DNA of 64,000 nt from Trochalopteron elliotii (lineage: Eukaryota > Chordata > Aves > Passeriformes > Leiothrichidae): the NCBI GenBank assembly GCA_024734555.1, contig JANPWX010000214.1, positions 480,665-544,664 of the forward strand. Direction: 5' to 3'. Numbering within the stretch: position 1 is the first letter of the stretch; the number at the start of each line of letters is the position of its first letter. The notes beneath the pieces were generated by a model, which had not been told where the DNA came from, ran no database searches, and worked only from the letters and a program-made list of their open reading frames with translations. The translations under genes and the position numbers were made by a program. Positions 13,976 to 29,429 of this stretch are shown here, one piece after another.

Positions 13976-16900
13976 TGTTTTAGTGTTGAAAACTAGTGTT
14001 TCCTAAACCCTCTGGAAAGCACACACTTTAGATTCAAATTTTTAACTGAAATAGACATATCCAAAAGATATCCAAAAGATAACCAAAGGGTCCAGAAAGA
14101 TCAAAAACTTAGTATCCAAGAAGACCATATATATAAACTGCGTGGGAGATGAAAAATCATTTATTACAAAACCAAGAGACATGGAGTAAAAGGGGATAAA
14201 AAGTTAATCTGTACTATCAAACACAGGGTGTATTAAATATAAATAGATGTTATAGAAATTAAAGTCTAGTGGGTTTCATGGTAAACTCACCATGAGGCTT
14301 CAAGACAAAGAAAAGATATTTTTAAGCATACAAGGAAAAAAGTTAAAATCTTAAATCTAATACAGAATCATTAAAAGGTACATATTGATAACAAAATGAC
14401 AGACAGTGCCCCAAAAAAAAAGGCAAACGTTCACTACCTTTGTGAGGTATATAATCTTTTTTTTTTTTAAACAAAAGGGTTTAATACAACTTCCTTCTTT
14501 AATAAATCCAAGACCTTTCATTTTACAGACTGAGCCTCCAGTAGAGCAGGTGACCACAGACTCCCCTCCACATGCTCCTGCTGGTTCAGTGCATCACACC
14601 ACCAATGATTCTAATCAAATCTCATGCTTCAGGACTCCAGCTGGTTTTCTGAAAGGGATGCACAGGAACATTTGTTGTCCTGTTGCACAATTGGCCAGAT
14701 GTACGTGGATAGGAGAACTACTCTTCTCTGGAGCCTCAGGGACTTGTACAGCTACACACAATCTGGTGCAGTATGATGGTGAGGAAATTCCCCCTCAGAT
14801 GCTGCATTCCTTATATGTTAGATTTCAAACTGACTGCTGCTTTGACACCCAAAAAGGATGGCTTCTCCCCCCTGTATGACTGGCAGAACTCTGGAGATTT
14901 TTCTCATTGTTCTGACATGGTTTTCATGTTATGATAATCTGTTATGATAATGCTGGCAACACCTATGCTGATGGAACAAAATATTTAAAATACCTCGGGA
15001 CTGGAATACAGTATAAATAAGTCACTGGGTTCAATTTTCAGGTAAAAAATGAATGAGGTTTAGTAGACACAGATGAGACCAGAGAATTTCTAATAACCTC
15101 AAGAGATGACTGTTTTGTGACCCATGACAAAACCAAGTGGAAGGCTTTGCTGGCCAGAAAGGGCTATTTTCTCACTTCATGTGTCTCTGGCATCTGACAC
15201 CAGCTTTCAGCATCAAGGTTCTTTAATGCTTAAGCCACCAGTGACATCCTTATGTGAATTAATAGAAGAAAATATTTGAAAGACCAAGTGAACAGCTTAT
15301 CCTGGATATAGCATTTGGCCACATGATGTCTGTTTTTTGTTACTGGACAGCACAAAGGTTTTCATTCAGACATGCCCCCCCCCAAATTTTCAGGACTAAG
15401 CCTTCGACAAAGAATTAAACATTCAAATATGAAAAAAGCTCTACAGCTCAAGTCAATGCAATCCATCTTATCCCTACTAACTCTGGGTTGAAAAATTTGG
15501 AATTATTACTTTGGGTTCAAAGCAGTTTGACAAGCTGCTCATGAACAAAGCTTTCTTCAAAGTCTTTTATTGGCTTCTGCCGTGTCTCCCAGTGGATGCA
15601 TTTTAGCAGCAACATGTGAATGCCATGGCTAGATGGTATGCAGAAATGACAACACAATAACAGCCTGGGTTTGATCTGAACCAGTGAAGCAGACAACTTT
15701 ATTATGGATGCATGCTAGAATGACTAAGACAAATACAAGTCTTGCTATGACTCATTGCTTAAAGTAAGCTAAGGGCAGAAAGAAAATTATTTTATTTTTG
15801 AACACTTTCAAATTAAATTATTTTAATTAATTGTTTCATTTTTGCAGAATGATTCAGACAGCATTAATAGCTAATGCAGGGCAAGCACAAAAGGACACAC
15901 TAGGATATTCTGACTACTCCAGAATAAGTAATCTACAAAAGTTTGGAACACTACTCAAGGTTATGCTGAGCTCCTCTTCAATGTCAGCAGGACATACAAA
16001 GCTGGGAATGATGATATATATTAAAAGGGACAGAGACTGAAATGGCCCAACATTCAAACTTGGATCACTCACAACTGACTTCTCAACCTGCTCTCTGAGC
16101 ACAAGGTGGCTCTAGACTCCCTCTGTTGCAGCCCGACCTGTGCCACGTGCAATCTGAGCACAGTCCTTGGGAGCCTTCTTGGCCTCTGCAATGCCACATG
16201 GCCCAGACTCTTGCCAGGCTGAGCTGTGATCAGCCAACAAACTGCATCTAACAAGGTTATTTGTGATCATTGAGGTCATGTCAGGAATGGCCAAAGCACT
16301 GTGTCCCAGCAAGACAACACGAGAGCTGGTGAAGTGTCACAGCAAAGGGATAACGCCCAAGCCGTGGTTCCCTGCACAACCTCTGACCAGAGATTTCAGA
16401 TGCTTTTTCCCCACAAGACCAGCAGAAAGCTCCCTCATGCATCAGAAAACCAGGAGAGGTGAACAATTAAAGAGATGGAATTATCAAGACGCAGTTTTTC
16501 CACAGACTCATTATTCCATGGAGACTGTCCCCATTGTTTTGGACACACTGTACAATGTAACTGACTTTACTTCTCTTGCATTGTCATTATAGTAGCTGCT
16601 GGCACAGATACACTTCAAAAACTCAACCTGTTTAGCATATTCACAGAATTTTAAACATTTTGGCCTGTATTTCTGTATCAGAATAGGCATAAATATCATG
16701 AAACAATATTTGACAGAAACACCTGTGCATTCTAACTCACGTTGATCAATTGTTATTGATCACTAGTAGTGGTAAAGCCCTACTAACAATCAATAATTTT
16801 TAAAGAAGAGTGGTACACCACACAACACAGAATGTTGGCAGAGTTACTCTTTCTAGGGAAAAACCCCCCAATAAATTTATTTTAATGGATTATGAAATTA

Positions 16901-19808
16901 ATATTTGCATTTAATATTGCCCAAATGAGATTATGTATACATTTTAAAGTAAACATAGAATGAATTTAAAAATACACTATGAAAACAGTGTCTTGCCATT
17001 GACTAATTTCACCAAATTGGAATTTTGAATAACAATAATAAGACCATCTAGGGAAGCCAGTATTAAGATTTGTTTTCTTCTTAACTTTTAAAGACTTCAA
17101 ATAGTTTTAAAGGAAGAATGATTATTCTCTTCATAGCAAAATAATAACCCAATTACATTCCAAACACAAAAGCTGACGTCTGTCTACCTGCAGTTTCCAA
17201 ATTACATAGAAGCAATAGTTCAAGTATTAAACAAAGCAATATCAGTATGTCTAAGTAGTGCAATACATATATTCCCTTCCCCAATCCATTTTTTCCCAAA
17301 TGAGTTGTACTCAGGTTAACTCCCTTGCTGACTCTGGCTACTGTCCATGATAAAACTGTGCTAGCTGTATGCAAAGTGGGATATCTGAAACTGCATTTGG
17401 AATGCCAAGAAAGTACTCACACACAACTTTCACATCCAACACTGACACAAAAGCAGAAAAATGCAAACTAAGTGTGTTTAAAGTACAAAAATCACCCTAC
17501 CTTCACTATATATTCCATTAATATTACAATACGTGTTTTAATTATGCAACCTATTTATCCACAGTGTGAAAGGAACACTTGAAGACATTATTCTATTAAC
17601 TGCAGCACCACAGCTTGTACTTTTCCACCATCTGCCAGCAGCAGTGAGATTGCATTACCTGTTTTCCATGTTTTCCACTGGAACCTGGTTTAAGTATTAA
17701 AAAACACAGATCTTTCCTATGTATTGCTTATCCAGAGCCTCTGCTGATGGAGAGTTTTAGGTACTACCAGCAAAACACCTAAGAAGCAACTGAAAATGGA
17801 CAGTGCCAACCCCTTTCAATACCCACTTCTCCACATTTACATTACTGGGCAAATGATGAGGAATCATGGGATCTCTTGTAGCTAGAAGTAGGCTTGAATT
17901 CTATAGATTTAGTGAGTCTGCCCACATTTTATCTTCTTTATGGGTACTTGAATATTTCTAACATCCATTTAGCTGTCTGACTTTTTTTCCCAATGACCTT
18001 TCCTGGTAATAACAGCAAAAGTCTAATTACATGTGCTATCAAAGTATGTTTGATGCATAGACAGGCTTGGCCTTCAGAAAGAAACAGTGCTGCTGGAAAA
18101 ATATGCATTTCTTAAGTGGGCAAGTATAATTTATATTCCTTTCTGGAGATATCCAAGGCAACAGCTGGTCATCCTAGATATTTCTAGTTTGGGAGAGCAG
18201 GCTTCAGTAGTCGTGAAGAAGTATGAGCTACCTATGCTCTTGGTAAAGACTATCAGCCTAAAGGTCAACCCTCAAAAATATAGAGAAGAGAAATTTTCCA
18301 TCAGCATTACAGCCTCCTCTTTTTAGCTAAAAAAATCACTTTGCCACATGACCGTAGCTGTTTCAAAGCTTTTAGTGGAAAAATGGTTCTTTCCTCCATG
18401 GCTTCTGAGACATCAGCAACTTGTCTAGTTTGCTGAGAGGGAGTTGTGTCCTCTAGGATCCTCTTGGATAAAAAAAATATAGGCATGAAAAGCTCTGCCT
18501 TTTGAGCTCCCAGAAGCACTGAAATGTCAGGGGATTTCAGAAATAATTTCAAATCTTTCAAAACAAAATGTCACTCAGACTTTTTCAGACCAAAGTTAAA
18601 GTAATAACAGCAATAATAATAATACAGCTAAATTTCTTTTCTCCCATTTGGAAACAGAACATTACAGAACTGTACCTTAGATTGACATTAATATATGAAA
18701 GGCACTGTGCAGCATCCTGATTTCAAGAAAAGAAACTGAATTGAGGGACTATTCAAAGAAGCAAGTATTTGTCAGCAGAAGCAGATGTTACACCCTCAGT
18801 ATCCCATGAAATTGGTTGCACATTATAAGATGCAGATGAATATATGAATTTTTACTACAGATGAGGTGTGCTATGTGTTCAAGTGACTTCAGGCAAGTTT
18901 TTTAACTGATGAAAAAAGATCAGACACTGAAAGATATTTAGGCAGCAAAGGCTGCAGATAAATTTGTGACATGATTTTCAAAAGGTATCTGGCATTAAAT
19001 TAATTTCTTTATATTTCATTACATTGATTTCCTGCATCTTTAGAGGCTAAAATTTCATTTGAAATCTGTCTTTTTAACATCAATCTGCTATGTGCAACCA
19101 GAGTTCTGAAGCAGATGTAAAAGACTTTCTCCACAGAACAGTAATAAGAAACTGTGAATATAATTAGGAATATTTATCAAAAAGGAATTTAATTCACACC
19201 TTACTTGCCTCCAGTTCTTTTTATACAACAGATTACATAGCAGTCACTCTTTAAAGTGCTACAGGGAATTAAATGTAAATGTATATTTTTCTATCAAATC
19301 TGTATTTTAGACTGAAAATGTAGCAGCCACATGTGAATATAATGCAACTATATGATGTGGTAGAGGACATTCCTTGCTTGGAGCCTAATTGCTGCAATTC
19401 TAGGCAGAATATCCTGCCCCAAAGCTTTTCTATCAGTACAGCTTAGCAGCTAATTCCCACAAATGTTCAGATAGCGAAATTGCCTTCAGTCAGCCGCCTT
19501 CTCTTACAAAGAAAATATGGACTATTAATGTATTTAGAAGTTGAATGACTTTATAGACTGAATCTGTTATCACTGGACATTCTCACAGTAGATACCCTGG
19601 GCTGCTACTCAGTATCTGTAGAAAATAAAAATTATTTTGTTTATTTCTGCTGATCTTAATTATCATACTGGATGGATGCAAGGCCAGAGAACGCATCCCT
19701 GGTAACAGTATTTCAAAATTTTTGTGGCTTGGACAGTTTAAACTAAAACTTTATCTGACAGCTCCTTGATAAACAGCTGAGCTCCAGAAGCATTGTTGTG
19801 GGATGTTA

Positions 19809-20105
19809 CGGAATCATAGAATGGCCTGGGTTGCAAGGGACCTTAAAGATTCATCTGCCATGGGCAGGGAGATTGGTCACTAGACCAGGTTTCTCAGAGG
19901 CCCATCCAACCTGGCCCTGAACACTTCCAGGGATGTGGCATCCACAACTTCTCTGGCAAACTGCTCTGGTGCCTCATCACCCTCATTGCAAAGATTTTTT
20001 TATCTAATATCTAACCTAAACTTACTCTTTTTCAGTTTGAAGCCATTCCCCCTTGTCCTGTCCCTACATGTTCTTGTAAATAGTTTCTCTTCAACTTTAT
20101 TCTAG
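19809..20105 (-). mobile_element. CR1 LINE 3' tail fragment
   Basis: In plus orientation it begins GGAATCATAGAATGGCCTGG and continues GGACCTTAAAGATTCATC, CATCCAACCTGGCCCTGAAC, ACTTCCAGGGATG, TATCTAACCTAAACTTACTC and CATTCCCCCTTGTCCTGTCC. This is the reverse complement of the avian CR1 3' end. About 300 bp long and moderately diverged. Confidence 0.93.
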
Positions 20106-23100
20106 GCTTCCTTTACATATTTGACTTGATTTAATCATAAATCTACACTGGGATTGGGTATTTCTTAGACACAAGAATAATACTGGGGTGATTAAGCGAT
20201 ATTACAGCAGAATTTTAAGAGAAAGCATAAATTTCACTTTTCAAAGCAATCTGAGTGAGGCATGGCTGTGGGGCTGTGGTATTCTTTCAAAGTCTATCTC
20301 TTTAACTGTCAGTACCTCTGAAAAGGCAAACAGTCCAGAGAGTCAGGCTGGATTTTGGAAGAGCTTTTCCCTGCCTTTTCTGTGTCACTTCAAGCAACTC
20401 AGTATCAAAGTTTCAGATACCCAGCTGTTAAGTGGGAATTAAAGTAATTTACTTCTCCATAAGGGCTTGTGAAGGTTATCCATTACAGACCGTGTTCAGA
20501 AACTATAGTCCCAACATACATAAATACCTATGATACAATGTGTATAAATTGTGTCAGAAAATGAAGCTTCTGAAAAGTCTGTACCACTGTGCAAGGAAGG
20601 ACTCACTATGGCAGAACACTATACGCCAAGTTCAAAGAGTACAAAAGCAACAAAGGGAAAAAAAAAAGCCATTTTCAAATGTGATTTAATTCACTAGAAG
20701 TTAACTGTTTTTTCACTTATGACTCTTAAGATGTTCCTAAATGTACTTTCAAGAAAAGAACAAACAAAGCACAAGATAAATGATTGCACAACACACGCAA
20801 ACTGAGAAGTCTTTTTCTAGTTTCGTGTTCCATAAGGCACTTCACAAGCCCATCTTTCAGACACAGTGTTTATGTTTAGAAGAAAACCACCACAAACGGT
20901 ATTGGGGGAGGACAGCAAAGGCTCCTTCAGGAACATCTCATCAGCATCCAGCATGCAGGAGGATGGTGAAGATTAAGTTATCTTGGGAAGGGCTCACTTC
21001 CTTAGTTATGTGTGTTTTGGTTGAAGGAGTCCTTGGTTGCCTGCCTCTGTTCCCCTCTCCACACACAGAAAAGTTGTGTGCGTGCTAGAAAGGGTGATGT
21101 GATTATTTGGGTTGGGATTTTTTGTGTTTGTTTGGCCCCATGTAAAAATTGGTTCAGCCTAAACCAAAAATTTTGCTTCCTCTGAGTATTTACCAGGTTA
21201 AAAGGACACTGTACCTCAATGTCTATCTTACTCTGTAGCCTGTCAATTTTAGAGCATATCAATTTTGTATAATAAAAGATGGCTGAGTTGAAGTCCCTGA
21301 TCCAATAAATGTTTATGTACAACAGTCTGTAGCAATGCCAACATGAGAGATTTTCATCAACTCACATTCCTGGCTAAAAAATGATCTTGGAATCTGATTA
21401 ATGTGGGATTAAATCCCCTTAAGTAGAAGACACAAATCCCACAAATCCCAGCTGAATACCTTAAGCAGCAGCCTGAATGGTGAATGGTACATCTTCCATG
21501 ATGATTTTATGAAGACTATAAATTTATTCCATCTGAAACTATTCATTATTGGCTTCAGATTGTTTTTCTTCCTGGGGCAGAGGGGAGAAGCCAGGGAAAA
21601 TACCAATCCATACCTAAGTTAAAGTGCCATTTGTATATTCCTTTGAGAGGACAGACCGCAGCTATTACAGGCCCCTTTTGAGCCCACGAAAACCTGTGTG
21701 TATATTTGTTTCTTGCACACGTTCTAACCTGTATTTTGGCATCACAATTTTCCCACAAGAATTTAAGATTATTTTTCAATTACAGCCTTATCAGTATATT
21801 GCAGTAACTGGGGAATAAAGAATTCAGGTCTTCATCCCTATAGCTTGCAGGTTTTGATATCTGCATAAACGATTTAATTTTCAGAAGCATTGATCCTCTA
21901 ATTGCCTTCAGCACCTTAAAATTTTTTTCCACAACAAATTAAAAGCCTGTGGACAAAAATACTGGGTTTTTCCTCACAATAAACTTTCAGACTATCAGAA
22001 AATACTAGTAAGTATATTACAGATGATTTAGGAAATATGAAGATTTTTCAATGGAAGATTTTATCTGAGGAATATAAAAGAAATACATGACATTTCAGAA
22101 GAATTACTAACCCTAACAGCTATGGGAAAATTGTGTGTGAACTCATGAGAATTCCATAAATACAATCTACTGCCTGGAAGACACTATACTAAAGACAGTT
22201 GAAATCCCGTGACTAGTTTAAACAATTGTTATGTGTCAATTGAATCAGTATCATTAACAAAACAGGAGGGCAAAGGAAAAACAAAGATTTTCCATTTGCT
22301 GAATTAAATATATTTACAGTTGCCTGCTCTGCTGTGAAATAGTGACTAATAAATTTACTTTTGACATAAGAAGGCAGTGTTCTACCCAAAGATAATAGTT
22401 CATAATAACAAGCACTACAAGTTTTTATACCCCTCATATGAAACAAGAGTCAATAACCTTTTAGGCAAATGACTGTGGCATGGCTGATAAATAACAGATT
22501 GCATCCACTTACCCATGTCTCTCCTCTTCCCTTTTAGTGGTGACATCAAAGATGGGAGCATTCAAGAATACTTTTAGGCCTAACAGGATTCAACTGACCC
22601 TTTTAATGCCAATTCTTAGATTTAGATTTGCCAAAATCTGTCTTCCCAAATTTTAGAAAGTGGGAACTATCTATACAGTATTTCCCCCTCTACTGCCTTC
22701 AAGTATCTCTTGTTTTGTTTTAAATCAAATAAAGCAAGTATATACTTCTGAGGTGGAGCTCTCCCATTCTTCATAATATCTAGTAAGTTTTAAATGCTCT
22801 CATATAAAACATGAAGCTTTTTCCTATCAGCTCCTAATTTCACTGAACCAGTGCATGGTTCCTGGAGCAACTAATCACCAACCTTATTTTGAATCCTATG
22901 TACTTGCTTTGCCATTTTATTTACTCTGTGCCTCAAAGCATTTGGCACTTACCACCACCATATTATAATTTCTGTTTTTTAGCCATGCTATTGAAACAGC
23001 ACTACCAAAATTACTATCAAGTTAAATCAAGTTAAAAAAAGTAACTTTGGTTATCCAAGTGATTTTTAATGAAGAACCCAAAAACTTAACAAAAAATTAA

Positions 23101-23151
23101 CACACTTAATATTTTCTAGTTTATTTACTCTATTCTATTTTCCATACTTCA

Positions 23152-24041
<890 letters not shown>

Positions 24042-24146
24042 CATCAGAGCTTCACGTAAAATGTAAGCAATTATCAGTTCATTCATCCTTTCGCCTCTCT
24101 TCAGAAATCCTTTCACAAGATCAGTCACAGATCCACCATTGCACAG
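24042..24146 (-). CDS. MYO3A: MYO3A coding exon 3 (kinase hinge and helices D/E)
   Basis: The exon is 105 nt, 35 codons, phase 0 at both ends (residues 102-136). The acceptor is TTATTTTTTGTAG, preceded about 70 bp upstream by a 15-T run, and the donor is ATG|GTAAGA. The translation starts [20 protein letters not shown] and ends AYILREALM. It covers the hinge just after the gatekeeper, helix D and the start of helix E. The family motif [10 protein letters not shown] is unchanged. It is separated from exon 2 by the largest intron in the window (18.3 kb), which contains the LTR and several CR1 relics, but lies only 752 bp from exon 4. Confidence 0.95.
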
Positions 24147-27100
24147 CTACAAAAAATAAGGGGAATATAAAAAGGAATTAAGGAGTGTTGGAGTGGCCAC
24201 CTGGTTTTCATTTTCTTTTTTTTTTTTTTTGTATCTGTAGCCAAAGGAGATTCTACTCCACTGACAAACCACAAATTTGTCCTTAAATCTACCATTTATG
24301 CAAACAACATACACAACAATTTTTGCCAAGTATTTTTCACTACTTTCTGCATTTAATTCTTCTTGTCCAAACACAAGTATAGTAGTGTATCTCTTTGTTT
24401 TCTTATATCCATGACTGCTTTTCACTTAAAAAGAAGTAGATTTCAGTGCAATAAATTAGCTGTGAAGGCATGTTTTGTGGGGCATACTAATTGCTTCTTA
24501 TATTCATCATGTGGAACTCGCCACCAATGCAGATTATTACAACATCAATTCTCAGGTACAAAAGCTATGTACAGTAAAAAATGGATTTAAGGCATCAGAA
24601 GACAGGCAGCAGAGAAATTTCCCCAAACTGAAGCCTACCAAGGGCAAAGCTGCCCTTTTTGCCGAGCAGCACCTAATTCCTAGCATAGGGAGATGTGACA
24701 CACCAGGCATGGGCATTGTGGAATACGATGAAAGCACTGTGGAAAGAAAGGTCTCCCACTGAAACAAGGTGTGCTGTGGGTGTAAGACTAATTATAGCCT
24801 TTGTTGCATCAACCCTGTCAGCTCCTTGTTCCAGACGCAGAGCTACAATTTTTCTGCTGTAAGAAGCAACAATGTAACTTTGGTGAGCACCTACTACTGT
24901 AGGAGTTACATGTCTGCAAAGATGAAATTGGCACTTAAGCCCTTAAACTATCCATACTGCACCTGACAATACCATTGATTGAAGAGCCATTTGCCTCTCT
25001 AAAGGACTAGCTGCTTACAATAAAACAGTAAAATAAACTTTAATTCTTATACAGTATCATCATCCAGTAGCTTTTCACATGAAACTAAATATCCATGTTA
25101 GATATTTTAACAATGCAGCACAAAGCAGTAATTCCTTTGCACTACATTTGAAGTGTATTCAAATCAAGGGCATCATTTACCAGTAAAACCTTTCAAGTGC
25201 AGAATTCTAGACATCAGATTCTTTTGTGTATGTATATTTTTCATCTGTTCTTCTATACCCCTACATTTTTTTCTGTGCTGCAATTAAAAAAAAAGACTTG
25301 CACTTTACAGTAAAAAGCATTTTTTATCCCTTTGTACCCAAACATAACAATAATTCTCTGACTACTTTTGAAACCCCTAGGCCGCTAAACTTGCACCAGA
25401 GGAATGCCTACAGAAATGCCATTTAATACGTAACTCTTGTTGCAAGATGTGTCCCCCATCGGGTCAGCAAGGGCTCTGGTCTGACAGGGCTGAGCTCTAT
25501 GGCAACAGTCTTGGAACTCACTTAACCTCACCCTTACCTAAGTGGGACAATATACATGCTTAGAGAGGGAAGAACTCATACGCTTAAATGATGGGATTAA
25601 ATGCTTTGCTGGATAAGGATCAGATTCCCAAGCAGGATTTCATTTACTGTCATTAGCTGTGCTGGTCTGCCTTCTACACTGACTTTTCCTAATTAGGTTT
25701 TTTTTTACAATGACATTTTCTTTTCAGGGTTTCTATCATTTTAACTTTGGCACATCACTGACATATTTAATCAAACTGAATGGATTATAACAATTCTGGT
25801 TAACTTAATACTCTTGAATTCAGGGCACTGAAACTGTCTGACAAGTTACAAACCAATTTTGAAATATATTACATATATGATATTCTTATGTTCTTCAAAC
25901 TGTTTTTCTTCATTACCTCATATTATATTTTGCTTCATATAGATGGATCTTATTTCTTTACAGAGCTGTATACTCATTCAATGTAAAGAAAACCAATGCA
26001 GAAAGGAATATATTGTTTTTGTAGGCAGAAGAAGGGAGAAACTGCACCTCAGAAATCACCCTCTTTATTGGCAGTAAAGCCAATACTGGATTTATTTGTT
26101 TGGACCATTAATGTTAATTTTCACTTTCTTTAACATGTTGCTCTAACTAATTTTTCTACTCCTCTCATAAGATATAAATCCTCATTATGAGACAAATATC
26201 TGCATTGTAAGATAAAACTTACTTAAAATATCAGGTAATGTAAGATACTAAAACTGTGATTATTTTTGACCAAACTAAAACTGAACCTGTGTATGTAAAA
26301 GGTCAGCTAAAGAGGTCTTGAAATAAAAAAACCAGAAAACAGCCCTACCACTATGGAAACCCTCCACCAACTCCCAAGGTGGGGTGGCTGCTTAGACAGA
26401 GTTCAACTGAGGATGTTATAGACAGAGGTTCTTGCACACATACAGGACAACTTTTTTTTGCTGCTTCTGTGTCAAAGAACTGTACTTTTACTTATATCAG
26501 ACAATAAATATTTTTCTGAGACCTCCAGCATAGGAGGAAGAGGGGAAAAAAGGCTGGGTATTAGAATGCAAGCAGCTATAAAGAGGAAAAGGGATTATTG
26601 GAATACAACCACAATTAGAAAAGGAGATTATGGCAGACACTGCATGTGTGTGCTCTACACTGTGTGGGTGGGAGGGGGAGCGATGACGACAGTGATGACA
26701 CAGGTTAGTATTAACCTTGTTCTATTTTTACCATCATGGGTAAAATATTGCATCTGCTCTAATTTCCTGTCTTTACTGTGCATTTTTTGGAGGTGAAGCT
26801 GCCACATATCCCTAAAATCTGCACATGACTAAAGCTGAAATGGTGATTCTTTCTCCTGACTCACATTATCAAGATGCATGTGTACTCAAACCAGAGGCAT
26901 CATACACACCTCAAAAATTCTCTCTCCTAACGAGTCAGGCTCTTCTCTTCCATCTCAAAACAAGAAGCTAGAGAGAGTTACAATACTCCTGCCCAATACG
27001 GTGCTGGACCATGCTTGCTTGGGAATTTGAGTAGAAAGGAAATAAACTATCCTTGGGGATGTTAATCAAGATCTAGTCCATAGAAACTTACAGGAGTAAA

Positions 27101-28164
27101 AAAACCTAAATCATTTTAAAAAAAGAAAATCATGTAACCTTGATTTATTCAATCATTTAATGAGAGATTATGGGATAAATTTTATTTAGCAGTACTGCTA
27201 GACAGAAAGTTTCCTGGGGTGTTGTTAAATACTGCAGCTTACAATTATGATATCTGCTGCTTCTTAGTAGCATGCTGTCCACAGTAAAAACACTGTGTAG
27301 CCTCTTAGCAAAGCTCTCAGCTCAAGTTAAGCCAACTGAAATGATTGGATGACAAGAAATCATGAAGGCAACAGAGAAAATTTTTAAAAAGATCTTTCTA
27401 GTTTCCAGTGAAACATCTAGAGAAGGGAGGTTGCTGGTAGCTCTTACTTTGTTGCAAACATTATGAACTCACAGGACCAAATAGCTGATCAGTCTGTGTG
27501 TCATTTGCTCTCCAGCATTTGGTAAAACCTCCTCAGAACACCTTGATGACAGGCACTATAAGCAGAGAATAACAAATGCACAGAGAACTTGGGACAGCCG
27601 TACAGCAGGAGCTGTGTGTCTGTCTGAGCTCTGCCCCAGGGCTGCTCCCTGCCCTGAAGGTCAAAGCAACTCAAATGACCTTTCACTGTCATGAGACATA
27701 ACCTCTTCTGGGAGGAGAGGATCATAACTCTATTTTTTTCTCTTCCACACTACAACCCCCCACATATTCATATACATTCTCTTGCATACACAGAAGCATT
27801 TCTTGTGGTTTGTATCAGATGGAAGCCCCCGTTTAGCTTTGAATATACTCAGCTCAAAGGCACAGACTTTTGAAATGTCCAGCCAGTGACACAGGAAGGG
27901 ATTGTCCCACAGGGGAGTAATTTAGAAATGTCAGAACTTTGCACATGGGCAATTTTCATCAAATTAATATTAGCCACTTCTTCTATTGTCCCCTTGTGAT
28001 TCAGAGGTGCTTTCCTCACTGGCAGTTTTTCAGTGCCTGCATTGATAGAATGCAAATATTATCTATAAAAACAAGCAACTAAAAGGAGGGTGAATTGAAG
28101 CCTTAAGGCTACCTAAAATGGGGTGAAGACAGAGACAGAATCTTCCTGGTGTCATACAGCAAAG

Positions 28165-28415
28165 TATGAGAGGCAAAAACCCCCACTACAAGACAGGAGA
28201 TTCCTACTGGACATAAATGAAAAAATTTCCCACTCAGTTAAGCACTGGGAGAGATTACAGTAAGTCTGTGTTACATCCATTCCTGGAGATGTTCAAATTT
28301 GAATTAAAAGGACAAATCTGTAACATTTCAGTTAATAGTCTTTGAGCAAGGGGCTGGACCAAATAACTTCCAAAGGTCCCCTCCATGCTGTACTTTCATA
28401 TGATTCAGAATATAT
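28165..28415 (+). mobile_element. CR1 LINE 3' fragment, diverged
   Basis: Weak but ordered match to the CR1 end: CATTCCTGGAGATGTTCAAA, then GAGCAAGGGGCTGGACCAAA, then CTTCCAAAGGTCCCCTCCATG and a degraded ATTCTATGATTC-like end. The left boundary is uncertain. Confidence 0.75.
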
Positions 28416-29429
28416 GAATTTTACAATATTCAGTTCTTAAGTCTGGATTTTCAAACAGCAGAAAGAGTGCGAAAGAATGAAGGAAATATTGCATACCTAA
28501 ACCAATGGAAAGAAAAATTTAATAGAAAGCTTGATTCATATAAAAATCTGCCTTAAAGAGCTGTAGCTCTGATGGCCATGCATAGGTCTATCAAAAGAGG
28601 TGCTTAGGAATCTTTTACAGTGCTAGAAAAGGGCTCCTCCTTTATGATTTTCTGGCACTCCAAAAGGCAAAGACTCATATTGGGATGACATGCAGTTCTC
28701 CACCCACCCATCTGCCACAACCATGTGCTACTGTAATTGAGCTATTAGTATGCTAAGCTATCTTCAGCAAAAAAATTATAGAAAAGCATGATCCTAACAC
28801 AAGAAATATCACTTAAAATTGCCATCATATCACAGTCATGCAGATGTTCTTTTTAGGTCTTAGTCACTCTTCACCTGACCCAGTTAGACATTCCTCCTCT
28901 TCAGTTCTTCTCGATTCTGATGCCCATTGAAGATTCAGTATCAGCTCCCCTTTTAAGAAAACTATCAGTTTTACTTTTGCTAGGGCCATTAGAGCCTTTA
29001 ATCATCCAACTGTTCCTGACTTATGCATCTGTACTAAGCTGTCAGGAACTGTTTGCTTGCATCCTGCAGTCGTCAAGGTGCTTTCATCTTACTTCAGTAG
29101 CTTGGATGCAAACAATGGGACAACTACAATTGCTTTCTTCCCTATCTTTACAGGCGGCTGGACATAAATGACTGGGTAGTACATCACATATGCACAATTT
29201 ATGTCATGCATGAATTATAGTTATGAAAAAGTCCAACCTTGCTTTAATGTTATCACACATAGGAATGCTAAAAGCATCACAGGCACTAATCTCTATTTTT
29301 CCCTGTCTTTAGAATAGATCATGATCTGACCAGCTCTCCTCAGCAGCACTGCCAGTCTCTGAGCTGACTGCACCTTCCTTTCAAGACTGACTGCTGTAAG
29401 AACAGAAGATTCTTAGTTGTTGGTGAGTT

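Noticed and set aside
14406..14879. 157-codon plus-strand open frame
   Set aside because: No known domain, it begins in a poly-T/poly-A context (FFFF tract), it has no splice or promoter context, and it lies inside a MYO3A intron. Length alone is not enough in AT-rich DNA of this size.
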